This document shows, one piece after another, positions 10,383-20,366 of a stretch of DNA of 64,000 bases (position 1 is the stretch's first letter; the number at the start of each line of letters is the position of its first letter). Below the pieces are notes generated by a model that had not been told where the DNA came from, did no database searches, and was given only the letters and a program-made list of their open reading frames with translations. Origin of the DNA: Venturia oleaginea (taxonomy: Eukaryota; Ascomycota; Dothideomycetes; Venturiales; Venturiaceae); assembly GCA_013176395.1 (NCBI GenBank), contig JABMLP010000002.1, positions 62,001 through 126,000 on the forward strand, in the 5' to 3' direction. The position numbers and the translations under genes are program-made.

Positions 10383-13300
10383 ATGTCATCTTCCTTCAGC
10401 TTCAAGCTTGACCCCAACTCGCTGCCCAAGCTTTCTGCCCGCGGCGATAACTACACAGAATGGCGCTCCGCGTGGACTGTCGCACTCAGGTACGCTGGCC
10501 TCTGGCCGATCGTGTCTGGCAAGAAGACAAAGCCCGCCGCCGTCGCTGGGACTGGCGTAGAAGCTCGCGAGGAGCTCATCGACAAGTGGGACGCCGACGA
10601 CAACAAGGCCATGGTCATGCTGCTCTCGTCGGTACACAACGACCTCACGATGTCCATCGCGTCGTGCGACACGTCACCCGAGGCCTGGAAACACCTCGGC
10701 AGCCGATTCGACCGCGATACCGGCAACGCGTCCATCACCCTCTTCCGGTCGCTCACAAACCTCCGCTACGCGGATGGAGACGACCTCAGACTACACCTGG
10801 ACGAGTTCCATCAGCGATGGACTCGCATGGCAAAGCGATGCGCTGGCTCTTCACAGAGCGTCGCAAAAGCCATGAAGGCAATGTTTGAATCGGATGAGGT
10901 CAAGGGCTCATTCTTCCTGGCTACCCTACCAGATACTATGGACCACGTCATCGACAACCTCAGCTCTCGTGACGTTAACAAGTTTGTCGACATCGAACCC
11001 AAGATCCTCGACATCTCCGACAAGCACTCCCTCGACGCTGACTCCTCTACCGCGTACGCTGCGAAACAATCCGCCGCGCGCGGCGCCAAACAGAACCAAG
11101 GTGGCGCACGCGGAACGCGTCCGGCTACTAATACTACCGAATGCTCCTGGTGCCGCAAGCACAACATGACGTTCATTGGGCACGCCTACACGAACTGTAA
11201 CGAGCTCAAGAAACACAAGGAGCAACAGCAGCGCAAAGGCAACGGCGCGCCAAAGGAGACGAAGAATGGCGCAAAACGTCAAAAGGCGAACAACGCGAAC
11301 GCCGCTGAATCATCAGACGATGAGGACGACGAGGACAGCGCAACTGAGGTGGTGAGCTTCATAGCACATTACCGCGCCACCAACGCCACTGCCGGCGCAA
11401 CCATTGACCTGACTGGATCACCACCGCAGTCGACGCGGACCACGATGATCAACGTAAACGGCAAGCAATCACGCGAAACTATAAGTGCTCACGCCGCAAT
11501 ACGTCGGCCCTCAGCAATCGATCCTCCCACAGTATGGCTTCTTGACACTGGTGCCTCGCGGCACATGACTGGCTGCGCCGATGATTTCGTGTCCTTGTCA
11601 CCCAAGCAAGGAACGATCACGGTGGCCGGCGGTATCAAGTTACCCATCAATGGTGTTGGACTCGTTCGATTACGCTGCAGAATGCCTGACAGATCCACCA
11701 AGATCGTCGAACTGACCAACGTCCTCTACAGTAGCGAGCTCTATGGTACACGGCTCTTCTCCTGGAGTTATGTCCGTCACCATCACAACCTCGAATTGCA
11801 CGGCAAAGCAAACGACATCTTCCTCACGCGCAACGGCGCCACGGTACTGTGGGCACGGCACGCGGACGGCGTTGTACAAATCCAAACTAAAACGAAACCC
11901 ACAGCGCACGTTGCCTCGACCGAATCCCACGCGCCAACTAACCGAGACCTGACGCGCAAATCGTCACTACACAAAACCGAGACCGCACCTGCTGCAACCG
12001 TCAGTGCACCATCTTGGCCAACACTGGCGCAGAAGACTGCATGCTTCTCATCGTATACGGAGTTTCATCACTCAGTCGGTCATCTTCACGTCCCAAACCC
12101 TGCAAGGATATACAATGATGGGCACCTGGTACCGGCGAAACCTCATGACTTCCACTGCGACATGTGCTCCCTCAGCAAGTCCAAGCGACAGCGGCCTGCG
12201 CCATCCCCACCAGTACTGGCGCGCACCATCAAGCCGCTCGAAGTCATACACTCAGACTTGTCAGGGAAGTTTCCTCGCCCAAGCCTTGGAGGCGCACGTT
12301 ACTTCATATCCTTAATCTGCCAAGCAACTCGCTACTCCTGGATCAAGCTTCTTAAGCTGAAGTCTGATGGCCCCCAGGCGATCCGCGAATTCATCGCCTT
12401 CGCAAATACTCAATACAACGCTCAGATGAGTACTGCGAACATCCACATACACAGCTCTACGGTAAAACGCTTCAAGTCTGACAACGGCGGCGAATATCGC
12501 GCCGCTGCCCAGGACCTTCGGCGCATGGGCATACAACATGACATGGTCCCACCTTACCATCATGAGCTCAATGGCGTCGCAGAACGGTGGAATCAGTCCA
12601 TCATTCAGATCGCTCGATCAATGATCCCTACTGACAGTCAGCTGTTCCTTTGGGGTGAGGCTGTGCAGACAGCCAATTTCCTCAAGAACATATCCCCTCA
12701 CGCTGCTGACAAACTGGGTCGTACGCCGCATGAATTACTCATTGGCGCGAAACCATCCATCAAGCATCTGCACCCATTCGGCTCCAAAATCTTCGCTCAC
12801 ATACCTGTAGAAGCTCGCAAGCCTGGCTCCAAGCTCTTGCATAGAGCGGAGGAAGGCATCTTCGTTGGGTATGGGCGCAACACCAAAACTGCGAGGGTCT
12901 ACATCCCATCGCGTCATGTCATCATGGAAACTCGCAACCTGCGCTTTGAGCCTTTCTCAAGGTCTCAGACTGCGCCGTATTTCCAACCTGTGGCGGAGAA
13001 TGAGATACCAGCTGCTGAACCAGTCTCTACATCTCCAAGACGGCCTCAAAACAAAGATCGTCGGCCGTCGGGGGACACTTTTGCCACACCTCCTACATCA
13101 CCAACGTGGTCCACGACGACAGCGTACACCCCATCCCGGCTTGAAGCTGGGGTACCTTTGGACCACTCGTACGATCAGCCTGCGCCAACGCCTGTGCAGC
13201 CCAGCGCAGAAAATGGACAACACACGCGCTCCGCTCCACCCACCTCTGCACCCGGCGCTGGAGCAAGAGGAACTCGAAGGGAGACGCGACCGTCACAGGA

Positions 13301-15038
13301 CCTGTCTGATCCAGTCGAGCTCCGACGCTCCAAACGAGTTGCTAAACCTTCACGCAAAGCCGCAGACAACGCTGAAGCGTCATTGGCTTTGGAAGACATG
13401 CTTGCGCCAGATGATGAGAACATGGCGCACGCTGTGGCTTGCGTCACCAAGGCAGACATCGACCACGAGATACCTCGCACGTTCAATGAAGCTGTCAACG
13501 CCACTAACTCCCCTTTGTGGGTTACACCGATCAACAAAGAAATCCAAGCACATCTTGACAATGGCACATGGGTGATGGAACACAATCCTCCGCCAAACCT
13601 CAAGCTCGTTGGCACACGCTGGGTCTTTGACATCAAGCGCGACGAGCATGGAAAGGTCGTCAAGCGCAAAGCCCGCCTGGTGGCACAAGGCTTCTCACAA
13701 CGTCCTGGGGTGGATTTTGACGACACATATTCCCCAGTGGTGCGCTACGACAGTCTGCGTCTCATCATCGCTATCGCTTCGTGGCGACAATGGATCATGC
13801 ACCAAGTGGACTTTGACGCCGCCTACCTCAATGGACGACTGCAACACGCCGTATACGCCAAAGTCCCGCCAGGAGTACCCTCTGACGGCGCAACAGTGAT
13901 CCGTATTGTTCGCGCTTTGTATGGGCTCAAGCAATCAGGCCGCGAATGGTATGCTCTACTGTCTCAATGGCTTGTTGGTCAGGGCTTCACACAGGCCAGC
14001 TTTGATCCATGCGTCTTCATCTCAGATGATCTCATTCTTGGAATCTACGTAGATGACGTCCTGATGGCCGGCACGCCCAAGGCAATCAGCGCCATGCTCG
14101 ATGCCACCCGCGCAAGGTTCAAATTCAGAGACATGGGTCGACCACGTCTGCTCCTCGGTCTTGAAATTGACCATCACGCGGACCACGTCAAGCTGCACCA
14201 ACGTACTTACATCGCAGCGATATTGCGGCGCTACGGCATGGATGATTGTAATGGGCGCCACACACCGCTTGACCCTAACTCGTTCCCACCAAGGTCAACC
14301 GACTCAGTGGACCTTGATCGCCAGAAACTGTATCAATCCATCATCGGCTCGATCAACTTCCTTGCCATCGTCAGTCGCCCAGACCTGTCCTACACGGTCA
14401 GCATGCTGGGTTCATACAACTCCAACCCATCAGACCTGCATCTGAAGATGGCTTACCAGACTCTACGTTACATTCAAGCCACCCGAGCTGTTGAACTTGA
14501 CGTACGATCTCCTGCGCCGTCTGATCGCTCTGCAGCGCGGACCGCGTCCATTCCTACGCTCGTCATGTTCTCAGATGCGTCTTTCGGGTCTGACCCAGAC
14601 AACTCCAAGTCCTTCTCTGGTTACCTCATGAAGGTCGGTGGATCGACAGTCTCATGGTCTTCAAAGCGTCAGTCATGCGTGGCAAGGAGCACTTGTGAAG
14701 CCGAGTACATGGCATCATCCCACGCCGCCAGCCACCTCGTGTGGTCGCGCCAGGCCATCAAGGAGCTTATGGGTCACGCCAAGTACCCCAACTGTTGGCT
14801 CATGGTTGACAACGAGCCCGCCCTGTCGCTCATCAAGGACCACAGGATCAGCAATCGTTCTAAACATATCAACGTTCACTACCACTTCGTCCGGGAGCGA
14901 TTCGTCCTGGGTGACTACGCCATCGAGCATGTCTGCTCCGCTGACAACCTCGCCGACATTGGTACTAAATCACTACCACTACCACGACCCCTCCTGGATA
15001 ACCTCCGAGGCCGTATTTGTGCAACTACTGCGCCATGA
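10383..15038 (+). CDS. gag-pol: Copia gag-pol polyprotein (1551 aa)
   Basis: One frame encodes all functions needed for retrotransposition. Gag starts SSFSFKLDPNSLPKL and has a CSWCRKHNM...HAYTNC zinc motif near residue 255-275. The protease site is WLLDTGASRHMTG near 385. The integrase has an H/C zinc region (HHSVGHLH ... CDMC), then VIHSDLSG, FKSDNGGEY and NGVAERWNQS as the DD35E residues, near 555-740. The RT region has GTRWVFDIKRDEHGKVVKRK, DFDAAYLNG and the YVDD box (GIYVDDVLM), near 1080-1230. RNase H has FSDASFGSD and STCEAEYMAS near 1400-1445. Length and order match a single-frame Copia polyprotein. No stop or frameshift is visible. The ATG at 10383 is the first in frame and lies about 200 bases after the LTR. 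Confidence 0.95.
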   Translation: MSSSFSFKLDPNSLPKLSARGDNYTEWRSAWTVALRYAGLWPIVSGKKTKPAAVAGTGVEAREELIDKWDADDNKAMVMLLSSVHNDLTMSIASCDTSPEAWKHLGSRFDRDTGNASITLFRSLTNLRYADGDDLRLHLDEFHQRWTRMAKRCAGSSQSVAKAMKAMFESDEVKGSFFLATLPDTMDHVIDNLSSRDVNKFVDIEPKILDISDKHSLDADSSTAYAAKQSAARGAKQNQGGARGTRPATNTTECSWCRKHNMTFIGHAYTNCNELKKHKEQQQRKGNGAPKETKNGAKRQKANNANAAESSDDEDDEDSATEVVSFIAHYRATNATAGATIDLTGSPPQSTRTTMINVNGKQSRETISAHAAIRRPSAIDPPTVWLLDTGASRHMTGCADDFVSLSPKQGTITVAGGIKLPINGVGLVRLRCRMPDRSTKIVELTNVLYSSELYGTRLFSWSYVRHHHNLELHGKANDIFLTRNGATVLWARHADGVVQIQTKTKPTAHVASTESHAPTNRDLTRKSSLHKTETAPAATVSAPSWPTLAQKTACFSSYTEFHHSVGHLHVPNPARIYNDGHLVPAKPHDFHCDMCSLSKSKRQRPAPSPPVLARTIKPLEVIHSDLSGKFPRPSLGGARYFISLICQATRYSWIKLLKLKSDGPQAIREFIAFANTQYNAQMSTANIHIHSSTVKRFKSDNGGEYRAAAQDLRRMGIQHDMVPPYHHELNGVAERWNQSIIQIARSMIPTDSQLFLWGEAVQTANFLKNISPHAADKLGRTPHELLIGAKPSIKHLHPFGSKIFAHIPVEARKPGSKLLHRAEEGIFVGYGRNTKTARVYIPSRHVIMETRNLRFEPFSRSQTAPYFQPVAENEIPAAEPVSTSPRRPQNKDRRPSGDTFATPPTSPTWSTTTAYTPSRLEAGVPLDHSYDQPAPTPVQPSAENGQHTRSAPPTSAPGAGARGTRRETRPSQDLSDPVELRRSKRVAKPSRKAADNAEASLALEDMLAPDDENMAHAVACVTKADIDHEIPRTFNEAVNATNSPLWVTPINKEIQAHLDNGTWVMEHNPPPNLKLVGTRWVFDIKRDEHGKVVKRKARLVAQGFSQRPGVDFDDTYSPVVRYDSLRLIIAIASWRQWIMHQVDFDAAYLNGRLQHAVYAKVPPGVPSDGATVIRIVRALYGLKQSGREWYALLSQWLVGQGFTQASFDPCVFISDDLILGIYVDDVLMAGTPKAISAMLDATRARFKFRDMGRPRLLLGLEIDHHADHVKLHQRTYIAAILRRYGMDDCNGRHTPLDPNSFPPRSTDSVDLDRQKLYQSIIGSINFLAIVSRPDLSYTVSMLGSYNSNPSDLHLKMAYQTLRYIQATRAVELDVRSPAPSDRSAARTASIPTLVMFSDASFGSDPDNSKSFSGYLMKVGGSTVSWSSKRQSCVARSTCEAEYMASSHAASHLVWSRQAIKELMGHAKYPNCWLMVDNEPALSLIKDHRISNRSKHINVHYHFVRERFVLGDYAIEHVCSADNLADIGTKSLPLPRPLLDNLRGRICATTAP

Positions 15039-15087
15039 ATGGGGGGACTGGCACTGATGGGAGGAACATCGTTCGGATTCGGGGGAC

Positions 15088-15255
15088 TGTTGGAAGGAGT
15101 ATCCTCATGCTATTGCCTCCACCTGCGCCAGCGTGGCTACTCTCTGTCACTGGAGTTTGTTTACTGCCCAATTGGGCTTAGTGTATTACTATATAGCTGA
15201 GATCCTCCGGATCTCACCCTCAATACACTTGTTACTCAACTTTCATACTTCAACA
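15088..15255 (+). repeat. Copia 3' LTR
   Basis: The 168 bases read as identical to the 5' LTR at 10017-10184. The polypurine tract GGATTCGGGGGAC lies directly upstream and the second ACAAT target copy directly downstream. Confidence 0.95.
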
Positions 15256-15600
15256 ACAATCACCCCAAACAGTCAGTCGTGACGCAGAAGGCAATGTCGA
15301 AATGACTGGCATCAACGCCCTTTCAGCGCAGATCGCAGCACTGATAGCTCGGGTCGATACACTCGGAAAGGATGCGAAGAAGGACCGACGACCTAGAGCG
15401 AAATGGCGATCCCAAACAGAGTTCTTGGCACTTATACAAGCGGGCAAATGCGGGCGCTGTAAGAAGCCCAAGCACCACCCGAACGTATGCGAATTCCGAC
15501 CAGCAACACGTCCAAAGACTCAGGTCACTGCGGTAATCACACAGCATACCGATGACTCCCTACAGGAAGCCTCATCAGAGTCGGAAAACTAGCTACCCTT

Positions 15601-18600
15601 GTGCATCGTCGCGCACGAGGGTTTGAAGTAGATGTACATGGCGAAGACATTACAAAGCTACCAGGCATAAGAGAAATCAAAGCAGCAAAGGATAGGATGG
15701 AAAGTACACCCTTCTTGATAGATACCTTGATCAACGGAACTTCTTTCACCGAATCCTTCTTTGATAACGGCTGCCTCCCTTATGCTGCTTTCAGCGAGAA
15801 GAGTGTCCAAACACATCGTCTACCGCGCATCCCAATTGACACCAAACAATTGGCACTGGCTAAAGAGAGCCACGAGAACGGAGAAGACCTCCGTATTACG
15901 CACATGACCTACGCTACGATCGACATTGATGGTCGAGCAGAGCGAGTCTATGGGTATATAGTGAAAGGATTGAGCTTCCCTATTATCCTAGGCAAGGCAT
16001 GGGCAGAGAGAAACTGGGTGCGATATATAGCAGCTAAGAGAAAGCTGCTTATTGGTCAAGGATCCCAGCGCATCACGGTAAGAGAAAAGGGGTGGCTAGA
16101 ACAGAACACCAAAGCGCGAGACCGGCTCGCTCATGTGCGGGCGGCTTGTCTAGTGTCAGGATCTGTATGTGCAGCTATTGTTGGAAGGGCCCAGCGACGG
16201 TTGAGAAGAGATGAACCGGATGGTACACAAGTGCTGGCTATCTCGATGTCGGATATCAACAAGGCCCTAAGCAAGTTAGCAGAAAGAAAACAGAGAAAGA
16301 CTGAGGAAGAAATCCGACAAGAGATACCAGAAGAAATAGCAGAGCATGCTGATGCCTTTCTCCTGATGAAGACGGAGAGATCGCGCCCCATCAAAAGGGT
16401 CGCGATCACGTTATCGAATTGATACGAGATGAACAAGGTCGCGAGGCAGAAGTTCCTTGGGGCCCATTATACGGCATGTCGAGGGAAGAGCTATTAGTCC
16501 TACGAAAAACACTTTCGGACTATATGGACAAGGGCTGGATACGCGCCAGCAACTCACCAGCGGCAGCCCCAGTCTTATTTGTAAGGAAACCAGGTGGAGG
16601 CATTCGGATGTGTGTAGACTATCGGGCACTGAATCGAATCACTCGATCGGACCGCTACCCATTGCCACTAATCCGAGAAACCCTACGAAATCTAGCAACA
16701 GCGCGTTGGTACACCAAACTTGACGTCAGAGCGGCATTTCATCGGCTCCGCATCAAGCACGGCGATGAGTGGAAAACGGCTTTTCGCACTCGATTTGGAC
16801 TATTCGAATGGCTAGTTACCCCCTTCGGACTAGCTGGCGCACCCGCGAGCTTTCAACGATACATCAACGGAGTCCTACGGGAATCCCTAGATATCTGCTG
16901 TTCAGCCTACATGGACGATGTCTTGATATGGAGCGACGGCGACTATCTGGATCACATGGTTAAGATTAACCAAATTCTTGCCAAGCTCAAGACTGCTGGA
17001 CTTCGGCTAGACTTAAGCAAGTGCGAGTTTGCTGTTCAGGAGGTCAAATATCTGGGGTTCATTATCACTGCAGGAGAAGGGATCAAAGTCGACCCAGAGA
17101 AAGTTGCCGCGATTAAAGAATGGGAGGCTCCAGTCAATGTCACAGGCGTACGCTCCTTCCTAGGCTTTGCAAATTTCTACCGAGACTTCATCGACAACTT
17201 CTCAGAGCTCTCCGACCCCTTAATCAAGTTAACACGGAAGGCCGTCGCTTTTGTCTGGAACAAAGAACATGAGAACGCCTTTCAAGTCTTAAAGGAGCTA
17301 TTCATCTCCGCCCCAATACTGGCTCACTGGAATCCAGACCTGGATACGGTACTCGAGTGCGACTGCTCTGGCTACGCGCTGGGAGGCACGTTGTCGCAGA
17401 AGGATATGAAAGGAAAACTACGACCAGTAGCATACTTCTCCCGCAAGCTCACTGCGGCTGAATGTAACTACGAGATCCACGATAAAGAATTACTGGCAGT
17501 AATCAAGTCCATTGAACACTGGAGAGGAGAACTACGCAGTGTTGCAGCACCTTTCAAAGTCCTTACCGATCACAAGAATCTCCGCTACTTTATGACAGCG
17601 CAGCGTTTGTCAGAGAGACAAGCAAGATGGTCGCTAATTCTATCTGAGTACCAATTCCAGCTGGAATTTCGCGCCGGAAAACTAGCGCAAAGACCAGACG
17701 CACTATCAAGAAGACATCAAGATATGCCACATGACAAGAACGACGAGAGACTACAAGGGCGAGTGGCCCAGTTGATCAAGGACGAATGGCTTCCTCCTCT
17801 TTCCGAGAGGACGACCGAAACAATCGCAATACAAGCCCTTATCTGCCCAGTCAATACACCGAATACATCCAATAGTACATGGGACGTTATACGGGAGCCC
17901 CAGCAAAATACTGGACTGGACGGTCGACACCAGCTGACTGCCGAAAACGGTCAACACCGGTCCACTACTAGGTACGGTCAAAACCGGTCAGTTGCAAAAG
18001 GATGCGATCTTTTCGAGAAACCAGAGTTACAACTTCTCTGGGATCGCGCAATAGCAGAGGACCAATCCTACGAAGCTATTCATACGGCTATAGTTACTGG
18101 CGAACGTTCCTTTCCTCCAGAGCTCAAGTTGTCGGTACAGCTACCCGAATGCGAAGTAGACGACCACGGCGCGGTCACGAGAAGAGGGATCCTATGGGTA
18201 CCAGATTGGGAACCGCTGCGAACAACGCTGGTCCAACAAACTCACGATTCCCATGTTACTGGACACCCAGGGAGAGATAGCACGCTTGCGATTCTATCCA
18301 GAAGTTTCTTTTGGCCCCAACAATACAAGATAGTCCGGCAGTTTGTACGTAATTGCGACGTATGTGGGAGAACAGGAATATGGCGTGATAAGAAGCGAGG
18401 TCTTCTGAAACCACTTCCAATCCCGGCCCGCTTCCACAGCGAGCTATCAATCGATTTCATGACTGATTTGCCCGCGGAGGAAAACGGCCCAAAATACCTC
18501 ATGGTTATCACAGATCGCCTCCTCAAAAGTGTTACGTTGGAGGCTATGACTACAATGAGCGCCAAAGAGTGCGCGAAAAGGTTCTTACAATGCCACTATT

Positions 18601-19675
18601 GCTACCACGGATTTCCCATGGCATTGACGTCGGACAGAGGCAGCAATTGGACAGGTCGTTTTTGGAGGAAGCTTTGCGAACTTACAAAGATTGAGCAGAG
18701 ACTCTCTACAGCCTTTCATCCACAGACCGATGGCGCGACCGAGCGTATGAACCAGGAAGTTCTACGCTATCTCCGCGCCTTCATCGCATACTCCCAACTA
18801 GACTGGCCAACGCTACTACCTACGGCTATGTTAGCACTGAACAATCGTGACTCTTCAGTCACAGGGATGAGTCCATTCTATCTAACCCACGGCTACCATG
18901 CGGAACCAATCCAGAAAGTACAACGAATCTCACCCAGTAACTCACCAACAGCCGATGCCGAGACCTTTGTGCAACGAATAGAAGAGGCACAAGAATATGC
19001 ACAGGCAGCGATGGCCTGGTCCTAGCAGAAGATGGAGAACGACGCCAACAGGTCACGTCAAGCTGCCGAAACGTTAAAAAAGGGCGACAAAGTCTGGTTG
19101 AACCTTAGGAATATCAATACTCCGCAGCTATCAAAGAAACTGTCGTGGACGCAAGCCAAATACACTGTCGAGAACCAGATCTCCCCGATGGTATACGAGC
19201 TGGCTGACCTGCCAAGTGGTATCCATAACCGTTTCCACGTTGACCTACTCCGCCGAGCCGCAACCGACACACTGCCCTCACAAGAATCCGATGATACCCA
19301 GCCGCCACCATTAGTGCCTCAAACCGAAGAAACAGAGGCTGAGTTTGAAGTAGAACGTATCTTCGCGCAGAGAAGAAACGGGTTGGGCGAGGCTGGGTTC
19401 GTCAGTTATTAATCAAATGGAAAGGCTATGCAGATCCCGATTGGCAGCCACGTTCATTATTTACAGAAGTCGAGGACTTAGACCGCTTCGAGGCAGAGTA
19501 TGGCAAGGGCGACGGTGTGGGCGAAGATATAGGAGCTCAAACAGGGGCCCGAAGAAACCGAGTAGCGGTGGCCAGCGCCTTCGAATCTGCTACAAGCTGG
19601 CAGAAGCGATGTATGGCGTTTGTCTGTTTGATTATCCCACCTACCACACCCTCTTTAGTCCTGCACACCCGGTAA
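15601..19675 (+). pseudogene. pol: Gypsy-2 pol: PR-RT-RH-IN-chromodomain, lightly damaged
   Basis: The protease-like segment has FFDNGCLPYAAFSEKS near 15750, with DNG in place of DTG/DSG. A frame change between about 16345 and 16420 leads into RT (MCVDYRALNRIT, LDVRAAFHRLR, AYMDDVLIWSDG near 16908), RNase H (ECDCSGYALGG, HDKELLAVIKS), the integrase zinc region (HDSHVTGHPGR ... CDVCG) and the DDE core (SIDFMTDLP, SDRGSNWTG, DGATERMNQEV). A TAG at 19023-19025 and a frame change near 19385 separate the C-terminal domain, whose chromodomain reads LLIKWKGYADPDWQPRSLF near 19400-19455. The last frame stops at TAA 19673-19675. All domains are recognisable. Confidence 0.85.
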
Positions 19676-19687
19676 GGAGGGGGGTAA

Positions 19688-19863
19688 TGTTATGGGCATG
19701 GCCCATGGTTGGTATAGGCTAAGAGCCTAAGCCTGATTGAGCCTAGTATAGAGAAAGAACCTCATTGAGGTTCTCTGTTTGTAGATACCTTCACTCCTTA
19801 ACTGAATCTAAACAATCTTTGGCTACGAGTATGCTGCGTCTTTCCAGCTACCGTCCCGTAATA
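19688..19863 (+). repeat. Gypsy-2 3' LTR
   Basis: It starts TGTTATGGGC after the polypurine tract GGAGGGGGGTAA and ends CCCGTAATA, followed by target copy GCTAT. It differs from the 5' LTR at one position. Confidence 0.9.
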
Positions 19864-19882
19864 GCTATGCCCTCAACCTTTG

Positions 19883-19930
19883 GAAACTTCTGGAAAATTC
19901 CACAGCCCCACCACCACTGATTATAAAACC
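19883..19930 (+). promoter_or_regulatory. Four-unit heat-shock element array upstream of a TATA box
   Basis: GAAACTTCTGGAAAATTC at 19883-19900 contains GAA-nn-TTC-nn-GAA-nn-TTC, four perfectly spaced alternating pentamers of the HSF1 binding consensus. TATAAAA follows about 25 bases later (near 19922), and a CT-rich CTCTCTTTTCTTCAAG lies near 19945. The layout is that of a heat-inducible promoter or of a Copia-type LTR. No gene follows for about 400 bases, so the LTR reading is the more likely one. Function is inferred from the pattern only. Confidence 0.45.
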
Positions 19931-20366
19931 ATGTATTCTAGTCTTACTCTCTTTTCTTCAAGATTGTAATACTCGTTAATCAGGATAGTCAATTGAAAAA
20001 CATACCGATCACGCCTCTCACACCAGCTAGCTCTGAAGTTGAGGTATTAGAATAGACCGTTCGGCGCTCGGATACTAGACCCTGAATATTTCTCCATATT
20101 TTACCACAACAGAATACACGTTACTCCTAAGCTTATCGCTAGAGATTGCCTGAACAGAACTTAATACTGTTAAGTACTTAGAATTTTTATCACTTCCCGG
20201 TTGTTTTGAGCCTACAATCACCTGAATTGAAGGTGGTGGCGTTGGTGTAGAAAGGATTGTATATAGATCTCAGTTCTTGTCCAAAAGTTGGCCGGAATAT
20301 ATTCAAAAAACGTGTATTCACAACCTTAACTCCGATTTTTGACAACAAACTTCGTAACTGTACGTA
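19931..20366. other. Non-coding stretch downstream of the HSE/TATA sequence
   Basis: AT-rich sequence without a convincing frame. It may hold the rest of a degenerate LTR and the left end of the Harbinger element. TCTCCATATT near 20091 has its inverse AATATGGAGA near 21907 on the other side of the transposase, but I could not define terminal repeats. Confidence 0.3.

Larger units (their letters stand above)
10017..15255 (+). mobile_element. Intact Ty1/Copia retrotransposon
   Basis: The element is 5239 bp. Its 168-bp LTRs (10017-10184 and 15088-15255, TGTTGG...TTCAACA) are identical as read, and ACAAT target duplications flank it (10012-10016 and 15256-15260). It has a primer site right after the 5' LTR, one uninterrupted gag-pol frame, and a G-rich tract (GGATTCGGGGGAC) directly before the 3' LTR. 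These are the marks of a very young, possibly active insertion. Its coding region is visibly more GC-rich than its neighbours. Confidence 0.95.
9254..15591 (+). pseudogene. gag: Gypsy-2 gag, split by the Copia element
   Basis: The left part (9254-10016) holds a Gag capsid-like region: WPKWDGKRDNYTLFRWQIK, FNGLPTEKQQRVIQWL and FEDFRQQFEQLTSQAGSLAP. The right part (15261-15591) ends with a zinc knuckle CGRCKKPKHHPNVC (C-x2-C-x4-H-x4-C) and stops at TAG 15589-15591. Removing 10017-15260 (the Copia plus one ACAAT copy) keeps the frame, because base 10016 is codon position 1 and 15263 starts the next in-frame codon. The coding lesion in gag is therefore only the insertion. Pol follows in another frame. 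The ATG at 9254 is the first ATG in frame after the LTR. Confidence 0.8.
9044..19863 (+). mobile_element. Gypsy-2: complete Ty3/Gypsy element, Copia nested inside
   Basis: Two 176-bp LTRs (9044-9219 and 19688-19863) differ, as I read them, at one base (CTACAGTCCC versus CTACCGTCCC). They are flanked by the target duplication GCTAT at 9039-9043 and 19864-19868. Between them are a self-priming type primer site, gag, pol and a G-rich polypurine tract before the 3' LTR. The element is split by an intact Copia insertion at 10017-15255; without it the element would be about 5.6 kb. Pol has a few lesions, so it is probably not autonomous now. Confidence 0.9.

Noticed and set aside
12865..13726. Long alternative-frame and antisense ORFs within the Copia polyprotein
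   Set aside because: They overlap the intact RT/integrase frame and have no motifs; the high GC content lengthens chance ORFs.
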